Assembly (NCBI GenBank): GCA_030038365.1
Contig: JASHPA010000117.1
Span: forward strand, 1 to 53,853
Reading direction: 5' to 3'
Source of the DNA: Nitrososphaerales archaeon
Lineage (GTDB): Archaea > Thermoproteota > Nitrososphaeria > Nitrososphaerales > Gagatemarchaeaceae
Length of the DNA: 53,853 nucleotides
The position numbers and the translations under genes were made by a program. Each line of letters starts with the position of its first letter. Position 1 is the first letter of the stretch. The notes below the pieces were generated by a model that saw only the letters and a program-made list of their open reading frames with translations, searched no databases and was not told the DNA's origin. Positions 42,521-50,330 of the stretch are shown piece by piece.

Positions 42521-42556
42521 GCTAGAGAAAGAACCTCCTTCTTTTTCTAGCTTTCC
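42521..42556 (+). terminator. Terminator hairpin after the 41-residue gene
   Basis: GCTAGAGAAAGAA pairs with TTCTTTTTCTAGC around CCTCC, with one mismatch. It directly follows the stop and contains T-rich runs, so it is a probable terminator. Confidence 0.6.
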
Positions 42557-42623
42557 AGCCTTTATCCCGACTCATCCCACGGGAAAGAAGGCCATCCCGT
42601 CCCTGCGACGAACAGCCTCCTTT

Positions 42624-43862
42624 CTACCTTATCTGAGCTTCAAGAGCCTTGAACTTGGCGAGGACCTCTTCCCTGTTGAAAGTCCACGCCTTGGCTCTTT
42701 CGTCGTAGAGCTTGTAAGGGATGAGGAAGGACAAAGCGTTCCGCTGGTCAGCCATCAGGAATGTTGTCCTGTCGGCGACCTTGTTCAGGCTCGTCTGCAG
42801 ATACTGGAGACCCTCGATCATCGATTCGACCGGAATCATCACCTGCGCGTAGAGGTCGCTGCCGGCCCCCTCGACCCAGACGACGGGCAGACACCCAAGC
42901 CTCCTCAGGATCTGCGCCTTCTCATCAGGCCTTACGCTCTTCACCAGGATGTCGACGCCGAGGTAGCTGTGCTGTCTTTGCTTCACGCGGTCTGTCTCGG
43001 GATCGTACCTCGTCCCCATCCAGTTGATCTTGTAGCCTTTCAGCAAACGGGACTCGACGTGTTCACTGAGGTGCCAGCAAAGGGTCTTGTAGTTTATGTC
43101 TAGTCCGTCTTCTGCGAGGATAGCGGCCTGAACCTCCCGTAAGTCCCTCGTCGAGTCCCTCTGCAACTCCTTCGCGATGAGCAAGTCTATCCTATCGAAT
43201 CTCGCCCTGGACGATATCGGAGGGTCGGCATACGCCGGGCCGCCATCTGGCTCTGGAGAGAGGGACTGGAAGTCGAAATCCCAGAACCCACGTTCGAAGT
43301 TGTACTGCTCACCGTGCATGGGCCTGTTGGTGACCCAGTCAAGCACATAGTAATCCACGGACCTGAAGACGCCGCGTTCTTTCAGCGCCTCTATGAAGTC
43401 AACATACTCCGCTGTATACTCTTGCGGAACGCTGGCGTTGATGACATATACGTCTTCAGGAAGCGCCTTGCTGTATGAGACCAGGTAGCACAGGTCGTTC
43501 ATTGCAATTGCCAGAGGCTTGACGTAATCGGCGTACCCGTCGCCGAACCTGACCTTCATGACGATTCTCCTGAGCCCAAGAGCTTCATGATTGACGATGG
43601 CGGAGATAGCAAAATCGTGCTCCTGCAGCTTCCTGTACCAATACCGGACGGTCTCCTTATGCCTGCCCATCCTGCGGGCGATTTCCGGGATGCGCGGACC
43701 TATCTCACCCATCAGCTTAACCATCGCTGCGATGTCTTGGTTGAGCTCGTGGGGTCCGCCTGCGACTTCGGGTTCTCCGAACGTAGGCTCTCTTTCCTTG
43801 CCGGCGACGGATTTCTTCCCATCGTCCCTTGTCCGGGGGTCTGGAAGTTCCACTGGATTCAC
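42624..43862 (-). CDS. Regulator with two tandem Lrp-like HTH modules
   Basis: A 412-residue protein. The first module has an HTH-like segment PEIARRMGRHKETVRYWYRKL (about 58-80) and a ligand-domain-like region. The second begins near 225 with DLLIAKELQRDSTRDLREVQAAIL and YKTLCWHLSEHV, then another effector-like region to the end. The duplication resembles doubled Lrp/AsnC-like regulators seen in archaea. A TATA box (minus CTATTTTATG, 43891-43900) lies upstream of GTG 43862. The target is unknown. Confidence 0.65.
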   Translation of the reverse strand: MNPVELPDPRTRDDGKKSVAGKEREPTFGEPEVAGGPHELNQDIAAMVKLMGEIGPRIPEIARRMGRHKETVRYWYRKLQEHDFAISAIVNHEALGLRRIVMKVRFGDGYADYVKPLAIAMNDLCYLVSYSKALPEDVYVINASVPQEYTAEYVDFIEALKERGVFRSVDYYVLDWVTNRPMHGEQYNFERGFWDFDFQSLSPEPDGGPAYADPPISSRARFDRIDLLIAKELQRDSTRDLREVQAAILAEDGLDINYKTLCWHLSEHVESRLLKGYKINWMGTRYDPETDRVKQRQHSYLGVDILVKSVRPDEKAQILRRLGCLPVVWVEGAGSDLYAQVMIPVESMIEGLQYLQTSLNKVADRTTFLMADQRNALSFLIPYKLYDERAKAWTFNREEVLAKFKALEAQIR

Positions 43863-44035
43863 CCGCTCTCCAAACCCTTCTCAGACTTTACATAAAATAG
43901 TTACGGGTAGTTTCTTGCATATTATGGCTGACGACAGCGCATTCGTTGAGTATCGATTAAGGAGGAAAAGCGCGGTAGGAGGCATTTTAGGCAACCTTTT
44001 GACCTCGGGAAGGGGAAAACAGGTAGAAGCAGAGC

Positions 44036-44776
44036 GTGGACCAACCGCCAGAGGAAAACAAAGAGACATTCATGCAGACGGCCGTGAAGCTGTTCGCCAA
44101 GAGGGGCCTCATGCTGTGTGTAATCTTGTTCCTGATCGAGGTAGCCCTGTTCCTTATCATCTCGAGCCTTCCTTTCTTCCCCGGTGAAAAAGCGTTCTAC
44201 GCAGGACAGGAAGGCTCGCTAAACAACGAGTTCAAGAACGCCACCGTGACGACGGAGTTCTGGGGGATCTTCACGAACAACTACCAGATAGCCCTGAGGG
44301 AGTTCATCCCTGTCCTGGGGCCGATATTGTTCGCGGCTTCCATGTACGCCACGGCCAGGGTACTCGAGATAATCGCCCTCAACCAGGGCGTGCCTGCCCT
44401 TCTTGTCGCTTTCATACTGCTGCTCCTTTTCCCTCACAGCTGGATAGAGCTGCCGGCGTACGCTGTCGCGACGGCAGAGAGCATCTGGCTCACCTACGCT
44501 GCGGTCAAGTGGCTGTTCGACACCAAAGGCCGCGCGATAAGCTGGACCGCCGAGCTGGGGCAACTCCTGATTTATTTTGCGATAGTGACGGTTATGCTGC
44601 TGGTAGCGGCGCTCTTCGAGTCGGTGGAGATCGCCCTGGAGATCCCCTCCGACCCGTTCCTGTTTTTGGTGATGTGGATTCCGTTCGCCGCGATAATCGC
44701 CGTGGTCTCAGCGCTCTACCTTAGGCTAGCGAGACTGAGGAGACAGCTCAAGGCGCCGGCTATCACACAGTTCTGA
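44036..44776 (+). CDS. SpoIIM/DUF95-like membrane protein
   Basis: A 246-residue protein with about five TM helices. IFTNNYQIALREFIPVLGPILF and the following NQG-P turn with LLLFPHSWIELPAYAVATAES match the stage II sporulation M-like family, with conserved NN, G and E-P residues. Archaeal members are thought to act in membrane or vesicle processes; the function is not established. GTG 44036. It ends just before a bidirectional hairpin. Confidence 0.8.
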   Translation: MDQPPEENKETFMQTAVKLFAKRGLMLCVILFLIEVALFLIISSLPFFPGEKAFYAGQEGSLNNEFKNATVTTEFWGIFTNNYQIALREFIPVLGPILFAASMYATARVLEIIALNQGVPALLVAFILLLLFPHSWIELPAYAVATAESIWLTYAAVKWLFDTKGRAISWTAELGQLLIYFAIVTVMLLVAALFESVEIALEIPSDPFLFLVMWIPFAAIIAVVSALYLRLARLRRQLKAPAITQF

Positions 44777-44787
44777 GAAAAAGGAGT

Positions 44788-44815
44788 AGCGTCCGTCCCC
44801 CGAGAGGACGGCGCT
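44788..44815. terminator. Bidirectional terminator hairpin
   Basis: AGCG-CCGTCC pairs with GGACGG-CGCT (one bulged T) around a CCCGAGA loop. It sits between convergent genes (44776 and 44814) and covers the stop of the latter. An A-run precedes it on the plus strand, giving a T-run on the minus strand. Confidence 0.6.
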
Positions 44816-45023
44816 AGTTGGAATTCGAGAGGTAGCTCCAGAGGATTACCCCGACCAGCATCACTACTGAGCCAGCTAACCCCGTTATCAGAGCGCCTGC
44901 GACGTCCGAGCTGACACCGAGGTTAGTGATCCAATTGATGATGGGTGCTCTCACGAGCCAGGCTCCGAAGCCCAGGGCATATCCGAGCAACCAGAATCCG
45001 AACAGGACGATTTTTCGACCCAT
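44814..45023 (-). CDS. Small two-TM membrane protein
   Basis: A 69-residue protein with two TM helices (about 5-25 and 43-64) separated by NWITNLGVSSDVAGA. It ends in a terminator. No family was recognised. ATG 45023. Confidence 0.6.
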   Translation of the reverse strand: MGRKIVLFGFWLLGYALGFGAWLVRAPIINWITNLGVSSDVAGALITGLAGSVVMLVGVILWSYLSNSN

Positions 45024-45115
45024 TGTTGGATGACCAGACTACGATACGACCCGAGGGCAGTAAATGCCACAAGAGTAGAATCTGTTAACAGACGTGTCGA
45101 TTTTTGTTAACGTTC

Positions 45116-45292
45116 TCATATCATCAGGTGCGCTACGGTCAACAGGTAAACCGTCAGGACGCTCGCCCCCATCCCAAGGGCAAAAGAGACGGCCGTCGCC
45201 GTGAGCATCGACTCCTTCTTCCAGTCGTCCCTGATGCACACGCGCAGGAGCATCCCAAAGAAGCGCACGGGGTCGCTTTCCATTGGACACAT
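45116..45292 (-). CDS. 58-residue membrane peptide
   Basis: It encodes MCPMESDPVRFFGML, a charged DDWKKE turn, then one TM helix with ATAVSFALGMGASVLTVYLL. A TAATTAAC box at 45307-45314 lies 28 bases before the second ATG (45283), favouring a 55-residue leaderless product. It is close behind the minus-strand gene at 44814 and could be its operon head. Unknown function. Confidence 0.5.
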   Translation of the reverse strand: MCPMESDPVRFFGMLLRVCIRDDWKKESMLTATAVSFALGMGASVLTVYLLTVAHLMI

Positions 45293-45369
45293 GACCGTCC
45301 CGCCCCTAATTAACAGTTATGAAAATCAGGTTTTCGCGGTCTTTTCGCCGAAGCAGATAAAACGGCGGG

Positions 45370-46095
45370 ATGGGCGTGCAAGCGGGAGAACCGGTGCCTG
45401 CAGCAGTCAAGACCGTCGAACTCGGCGAATACCGGGTGAATTACGCCTCGATAGGGACCGGACCGACGATGGTCCTCCTCCATGGCTCTGACAAGAGGGA
45501 AGAGTGGTCCATCTGGAAGCCGCTCATCGACCTCTCCGCCAAGTGGTCGCTGCTCATGCCCGACCTGGTCGGGTTCGGCGGATCAACCAGGCCGGTTGAA
45601 ACTCCCGATTACACAGCGCAAGCCAAGGTCGTGCACGAGCTGATGGACAAGCTCACGATCCCAAAGGCGACATTCGCCGGGACATCGTGGGGCGGACAGA
45701 TAGCCCTGGAATTCGCCATCAACTGGCCCGAGAGGGTTGAGAATCTAATCCTCATCTCGAGCACGTACGACAAACCGCAGCTGCAGCGGCTCAGGAAGCT
45801 CCGGAAGCCAACGCTCATCGTCTGGGCCGAGGACGACCTCGTGACGCAGGTCAAGGCGGGATACAACCTGAGGGACGCAATCAGGACATCCAGAATCGAG
45901 GTCCTTGAGCCCGTGGCGAGGAACCCCAACTACGACTTCACGGCAGCTCACAAGCTGGAGAGATACAGGAAAGACGTAATCCTCTCCATGATCAGGAAGT
46001 TCATGTCGGACCCGAGCGGGATGGTCACGGAGCCCCCCGAGATGGAGCCGGAACTGCGGGGCCTTGCGATGAAGGAAGAGAAGGAAGAAGAGTAG
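45370..46095 (+). CDS. Alpha/beta-hydrolase family protein
   Basis: A 241-residue alpha/beta hydrolase. It has VLLHGSD, PDLVGFGGS, the nucleophile elbow GTSWGGQ (Ser) and IVWAEDD (acid). The cap region is short. The usual catalytic His is not obvious: AAHKLERY near 200 is the only candidate, so activity is uncertain. A charged tail ends it. It lies next to the uS7 gene, convergently. Confidence 0.82.
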   Translation: MGVQAGEPVPAAVKTVELGEYRVNYASIGTGPTMVLLHGSDKREEWSIWKPLIDLSAKWSLLMPDLVGFGGSTRPVETPDYTAQAKVVHELMDKLTIPKATFAGTSWGGQIALEFAINWPERVENLILISSTYDKPQLQRLRKLRKPTLIVWAEDDLVTQVKAGYNLRDAIRTSRIEVLEPVARNPNYDFTAAHKLERYRKDVILSMIRKFMSDPSGMVTEPPEMEPELRGLAMKEEKEEE

Positions 46096-46099
46096 GCCT

Positions 46100-46708
46100 C
46101 TACCTCGAGGCCATCGCAATCCTTTCCTGTTCGTTCTTCTTCTTTACCGCGTAGCTGTTCGAATCGCCACTCGCCGCCAGTATCAGCTCGTCGGCAAGCA
46201 CCTCCTCTATGCCCTTCATCGACCCGAAGGCTGCCTCACGGACCCCCTCCGAAATGAACCTGAACGCGATGTCTATCCTGCGGGTCGGAGAGATGTCCAC
46301 CGAGATGTGGTAGACCACGCCTCCATAGCTCATCCTCGTGGTGTCCTCGTTGGGGGCAGAGTGCTCCAGGGCCTTCACGAGGACCTGGATCGGGTTCTGC
46401 CCGGTCTTGAGGTTGATTATCTCGAAAGCGGTGCGGACTATGTTGAGCGACTTTTGCTTCTTCCCGCCCATCCTTCCTGTGTTCTTCGCGTGTTTCTTGC
46501 CGAAGTGCATCATCTGGTTGGCAAGACGTTCTACGACATTGACCTTGGACTTCGAGAACTTCTGATGCTCGTGCCTCCCGCCGGAGTGCGGTACGAGAGT
46601 CGGTCTCAGGTCGACCACGCTCGCGAGCCCGATGTCCTCGACCTTGACTTGGGTGAAATCCCACTTGTTCCAGAGATGCAGATTCGGATACTCGAGCTTC
46701 TGGCTCAT
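46100..46708 (-). CDS. rps7: Ribosomal protein uS7
   Basis: A 202-residue uS7, archaeal length. VVERLANQMMHFGKKHAKNTGRMGGKKQKS, GQNPIQVLVKALEHSAPNEDTTRMSYGG and VREAAFGSMKGIEEVLADELI are conserved. It binds the head of 16S rRNA near the decoding region. It is seven bases downstream of uS12, the usual operon order. Confidence 0.97.
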   Translation of the reverse strand: MSQKLEYPNLHLWNKWDFTQVKVEDIGLASVVDLRPTLVPHSGGRHEHQKFSKSKVNVVERLANQMMHFGKKHAKNTGRMGGKKQKSLNIVRTAFEIINLKTGQNPIQVLVKALEHSAPNEDTTRMSYGGVVYHISVDISPTRRIDIAFRFISEGVREAAFGSMKGIEEVLADELILAASGDSNSYAVKKKNEQERIAMASR

Positions 46709-46714
46709 TCGCGA

Positions 46715-48679
46715 TTATCTCCTCGGTTTCTCCTTCTTTCCATAGACCAGCTCGTTAAGCGAGACACCGTTAACCTTCGAGACCTGCCATCTGACGCCAG
46801 GGATGTCGCCCATAGCCCTCTTCATCGACCCGCCGATCCCTTCGAGGGTGACCTCGTCGTGTTCGTCGACGAAGTTGAGGGCACCGTCGCCCGGGAGGAA
46901 CGCGGTAACCTGCTTCCCGTTCTTGACAACCTGGACTCTAACACAGTTTCCCGTAAGTATGCCGTTCGCGAAGAAGTTGTGACTTCTGTTCCTGACAGTA
47001 ATGTCCTGCAATCGCGGCTCCTCCACTGGCGATATCGATGTAATCTCTTCCCAGACCAGGCCTACTTTGGGAAGGTTCCTCGATGCTTTCTTCACCCATT
47101 CACTGAAGCCCATCTTCCTAGCTGTGGTCCCCAGAAGGCCCGGAGCAACTACTCCGCGAGACAGCCACCTGTTCACGTTGAATGGCCGAATCCAGGTAAA
47201 TCCCTCTGCGTTGAGCGTCTCGGCGATCATCCTGTACGACAGCTTCTTCTCGCTCCTGAGGGCAAGCGCTCTTCGCCAAGCTTCCTTCGTCCTCTCGATT
47301 CTTAGCAGCTGGATAGTGAGATACTCTGCCGCGTAGAGCGCCGCAGCCTCCCTCTCGGACTCGTAGGAGTAGCCCACTCCGGCGAACAGGTTGACAAGGT
47401 TTCGCATGTTAGACGGGAAGTATAACGTGATCTTGAAGCTCTCTTGCCCGTCTCTTCTCGTGCACGAGGGCCGCACCTTCACGCTTGATATCTCGACCGC
47501 GAATTCTGAAAGCATACTCCTCAGCTCCTCTACGAAGGCGAGCCCGCTGTTGAGATTAGTCTCGGTCTTGTTCAGACTAAGGGACGGCGGATAGAATGTC
47601 GAGCCCTTGGCGCGAGGCTCATCAAGCTCGCTGCCAAAAAACGACGACAGGAATGTTCTCTTGACCCACAGCGGACCCTTCAAAATCCAGTCAGGCACGC
47701 CATACCCGTGACTAGCTTTCTCGCCAACCGGGACGCCCAGAGCGCTGAAGAGGGAAAAGAGCACTATTGAACTGCATGAGACCATATCATACGAGCCGGC
47801 AATTTCCCGGTCCCCGGAGCTCGTCTGGATTACACTCACGCTCGATCCGTGATAGACTGGAGATGTACTGAACCCCAGTTTGGAAATATCAGCAGAAATC
47901 CGGATAAGGTCCGTCGGGTCTCCGGACGCGATAACCTTGCCTCCCATCCCGCTTCCACCCCGAGCGTAGCTCAGTGTGCCGTCTCCGTACAGGTGTCCGA
48001 CTAGTCTCACTATTTCGGGGAGCTTGGGATTATCATACCTGAGTGGCAGGAGCCCTCTGCTTTCAAGCTCGTCGACTATCCGCGCTTTGTTGGAGGCAAG
48101 GGGGATTCCTCTGAGGATTGAGCTCTGGTCCAGTATCACGGAGCCATTGGCTTCGCGAGGTGTTGGTCGCACTGGAAGAGCCAAGACGTTTTCCCCCACC
48201 GTGAGCTGACGGACATCTCTTACTCCCCGCTCCGTGTAGACGGGATGGTCCCCACTGGCGATGAGCCTCCGGCCGGTTTCCGTCGTAATCTCGAACACGC
48301 CCAAATCCTTCTTCTCGTCGTCCCGCAACTCGAAGTGATCGATAACAGTAGTCGGTTTTAGCTTATAATCGCCCACTACGTCCAGACACGTTACCTCGGC
48401 TGTGCCGACCGAGTCACGGAGTTCGCTCATGCTTAGGGACGTATGGTCATCAAGGAGAACTGCCGTGTCGGGCGAGACACACTTACGGATCGCGGAGTTG
48501 GGCTGCTTCGACTCGATCCCCACCTTCTCGAGGACGATGCCTCTTGCCTGAGGCGCGCCCTCGAGCGGGTCGGCCTTGACGTCCAACCTGAGAATCTTCC
48601 TCTTGTAGTATTTGTCGCTCCAGCGAAGACGCTGCCTGTGTTGCTCCATCTGACGCGCCGAGAACTCTCCGCCGGGCAT
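46715..48679 (-). CDS. rps12: Ribosomal protein uS12 precursor containing an intein
   Basis: A 654-residue precursor. The exteins are 1-66 (ending QPNSAIRK) and 579-654 (starting CVRVQVV); joined they make a normal archaeal uS12 of 142 residues that shapes the decoding centre. The intervening 512 residues are an intein. Insertion is in the universally conserved PNSAIRK loop, so the host cannot use the protein without splicing. ATG 48679 lies 32 bases after a TATA box (minus TTTTATA, 48706-48714). Confidence 0.95.
   Translation of the reverse strand: MPGGEFSARQMEQHRQRLRWSDKYYKRKILRLDVKADPLEGAPQARGIVLEKVGIESKQPNSAIRKCVSPDTAVLLDDHTSLSMSELRDSVGTAEVTCLDVVGDYKLKPTTVIDHFELRDDEKKDLGVFEITTETGRRLIASGDHPVYTERGVRDVRQLTVGENVLALPVRPTPREANGSVILDQSSILRGIPLASNKARIVDELESRGLLPLRYDNPKLPEIVRLVGHLYGDGTLSYARGGSGMGGKVIASGDPTDLIRISADISKLGFSTSPVYHGSSVSVIQTSSGDREIAGSYDMVSCSSIVLFSLFSALGVPVGEKASHGYGVPDWILKGPLWVKRTFLSSFFGSELDEPRAKGSTFYPPSLSLNKTETNLNSGLAFVEELRSMLSEFAVEISSVKVRPSCTRRDGQESFKITLYFPSNMRNLVNLFAGVGYSYESEREAAALYAAEYLTIQLLRIERTKEAWRRALALRSEKKLSYRMIAETLNAEGFTWIRPFNVNRWLSRGVVAPGLLGTTARKMGFSEWVKKASRNLPKVGLVWEEITSISPVEEPRLQDITVRNRSHNFFANGILTGNCVRVQVVKNGKQVTAFLPGDGALNFVDEHDEVTLEGIGGSMKRAMGDIPGVRWQVSKVNGVSLNELVYGKKEKPRR
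46946..48481 (-). mobile_element. LAGLIDADG-type intein in uS12
   Basis: Precursor residues 67-578. Block A begins [10 protein letters not shown]. Block B is [11 protein letters not shown] with the conserved His. Block F/G is [12 protein letters not shown], followed by Cys+1 of the C-extein. The penultimate residue is Gly, where inteins usually carry His. A homing endonuclease domain lies between: [11 protein letters not shown] (226-236) is the first LAGLIDADG-like motif, and [12 protein letters not shown] (344-354) is a degenerate second one. Ends are supported by matching extein sequence on both sides. Splicing and endonuclease activity cannot be judged from sequence. Confidence 0.93.
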
Positions 48680-48705
48680 GTAGATTTCACCCGTGCTCGC
48701 TGTTG

Positions 48706-48714
48706 TCTATAAAA
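48706..48714 (-). promoter_or_regulatory. TATA box of rps12
   Basis: The minus strand reads CTTTTATAG, centred 31 bases before ATG 48679. It implies a short leader of about six bases. Confidence 0.55.
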
Positions 48715-48766
48715 GCGTTCAGACGGTCTGAGCGATTACGGTCGACAATCTCGCTGATCTGCAACT

Positions 48767-48879
48767 CACATGCCCGGAAGACCACCACAGGGATCCACCG
48801 GAGGCTAGGATGAAACCTCCGGCGGGGAGTCGTGGTCACCGCGACGGTCGTCACAAAACTTGTGACGACCTCCCATGTG
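48767..48879. other. Candidate structured RNA (three-way junction)
   Basis: Stems are CACATG (48767-48772)/CATGTG (48874-48879), GACCAC (48780-48785)/GTGGTC (48832-48837), CCGGAGG (48798-48804)/CCTCCGG (48816-48822), and a perfect 10-bp GTCGTCACAA (48847-48856)/TTGTGACGAC (48860-48869). They nest without conflict into a three-way junction. No coding frame explains it; it lies between rps12 and the zinc-ribbon gene. Strand is open; a minus-strand TATA-like box is at about 48923-48935. RNase P, SRP and 5S consensus motifs were not seen. The rest of the 48680-48999 gap shows only the rps12 TATA box. Confidence 0.4.
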
Positions 48880-48999
48880 GCTTTCGAGGGGTTGGTGCCT
48901 CTTGAGAGTAGACGATTTCCGCGATTTAGAACCTAATTCATGATTGTTCAGATATGCCTCTCCATAGACCGGGTCGAGGTTCTTACACTGGAGATGCGT

Positions 49000-49526
49000 C
49001 TAGTGGGCTAAGCTACGCTTCGCTTCCAGGTATTGCTCCATGAAAGTCGCCTGGTAGTCCGAGGGGGTCCTCAGTTTCCTGAGGTTCTCGCCGAATCCGC
49101 CGAGCTCAGAGAGCGGACTGTACAGCAGCCCGAGGAAGACAAGCGCGACGAAGAAGCCGAGCAGGTAGCCGGCGGCACCCGACCCGACCCAGGGTAGACC
49201 AGCCAGAAGGTGTTCAAGTTGTAGATGAGCGAGACGATCATTATCAGCGCCGTGACCGAGACGAAAGGCAGCCAGTAGAGCGTATCCAGCAGCCTGAGCC
49301 TGCTCTCCAGGAACGCTGCCAGGTCCTCCTCTGTGGTGACGTCAGAGTACCTCTCCGCAAGCATGCCGAGGTCGTTCCCTTCCGCCCGCCCCGGCGTGGA
49401 GGGGATGGCCTGAGGCCGTCCGACAGATACCGCTTCCTCCACTCCATGTGACTTCTGCGCCGCTCCGCACAGCGGACAAAACGAGCTGTTCTCGGGTATC
49501 GCCTTGCCGCAACTCTGGCAGAACAA
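49000..49526 (-). pseudogene. Zinc-ribbon membrane protein broken by a 5-base duplication
   Basis: From TTG 49526 the protein has an N-terminal zinc ribbon (CQSC and CPLC), a linker, a TM helix and NTFWLVYPGSG. The frame is then lost and ends early at 49071. In another frame it continues GAAGYLLGFFVALVFLGLL and SELGGFGENLRKLRTPSDY to a stop at 49000-49002, clearly coding. The break lies at a tandem GACCC-GACCC (49181-49190, plus strand); removing one copy joins the halves, giving a two-TM protein of about 173 residues. It lies between nusA and rps12 and is not recognised as a family. Confidence 0.75.
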
Positions 49527-49572
49527 CGGCGTGGACTGCCCTTAAATCTGTAATAGCGCTTTGCGATCGGCC

Positions 49573-50016
49573 TCAGACGGCCGTGATTATCTGCAGGTTC
49601 CCGATGTCAAAGTACTTCTTGGCTATAAGACGGGCCTTCTCCGCGTTCCTCCCTCCCCTGCCGAGGACCGCGCCCTTCTTCCGGGGGTCTACGACGACGG
49701 AGGCGCCCTTGGTGCCGTCGAGTCTGTCGGATATCCTGACCTCGATGACGAACCTCGGGTCGAGGGCGTTCCTGATCATCTCTGCAGGGTCGTCCGACCA
49801 TTCTACGACCTCGACAGGCTTCTTGATGACGCGTTCGATGTTCTGAATCGTCGCGCCCTTCTTGCCGATCGCGAGCCCCATCTGTCCTTTGCTCACTATG
49901 AAGATCATCCTGGCGCCCTTCTCGTCGACTATGCAGTCGCGCACCGTGGCTCCACTCATGTTCTGGAAGATAGAGATAAGCCCGAGCTGATCCGAGGAGA
50001 GCTTTATCTCTGGCAA
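49573..50016 (-). CDS. nusA: NusA-like KH-domain transcription factor
   Basis: A 147-residue protein made of two KH domains: GLAIGKKGATIQNIER and AVLGRGGRNAEKAR are the GxxG loops. Archaeal NusA lacks the S1 and N-terminal domains of the bacterial form and is encoded between eL30 and uS12, as here. It binds RNA during elongation or termination. TTG 50016. Confidence 0.93.
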   Translation of the reverse strand: MPEIKLSSDQLGLISIFQNMSGATVRDCIVDEKGARMIFIVSKGQMGLAIGKKGATIQNIERVIKKPVEVVEWSDDPAEMIRNALDPRFVIEVRISDRLDGTKGASVVVDPRKKGAVLGRGGRNAEKARLIAKKYFDIGNLQIITAV

Positions 50017-50023
50017 TCCCTTC

Positions 50024-50326
50024 TCACGCCTGGAGCTGCCTTAGGTCCGAGTCGCTTATCGAGCGGATGGCGACGGCCGAGACCCTGTAGGGCCGGCCAA
50101 GGAGCCTGCCCAGCTGCGCCGAGTTCCTGTCCAAGATGACCAGGGGGACCTTGTTCTTCTCCGCCTCTTCCCTGACCTGTCGCCCCGCCTTTCCGGGGAG
50201 GGAGCCCGCGGCGATTACGACCTTGGAGCTCTTCACCTCGGAGATGACTTCCCTGGTGCCCAGGGTGTACTTGCCCGTCTTCATGGCTTCCTTGAGCACG
50301 CGTCCGAGAACCTGCTGGTCTACCAT
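50024..50326 (-). CDS. rpl30e: Ribosomal protein eL30
   Basis: A 100-residue eL30/L7Ae fold. It has GKYTLGTREVISEVKSSKVVIAAGS and VPLVILDRNSAQLGRLLGRPYRVS, and RNA contacts are expected in these loops. It starts four bases after the RNA polymerase A stop, the typical archaeal order. Confidence 0.93.
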   Translation of the reverse strand: MVDQQVLGRVLKEAMKTGKYTLGTREVISEVKSSKVVIAAGSLPGKAGRQVREEAEKNKVPLVILDRNSAQLGRLLGRPYRVSAVAIRSISDSDLRQLQA

Positions 50327-50330
50327 AGGA

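Noticed and set aside
48760-48890. Possible SRP RNA or 5S rRNA because of CCCGGAAG
   Set aside because: The string is too short; the rest of the SRP helix 8 consensus and the 5S loops do not follow. Kept only as an unassigned structured element.
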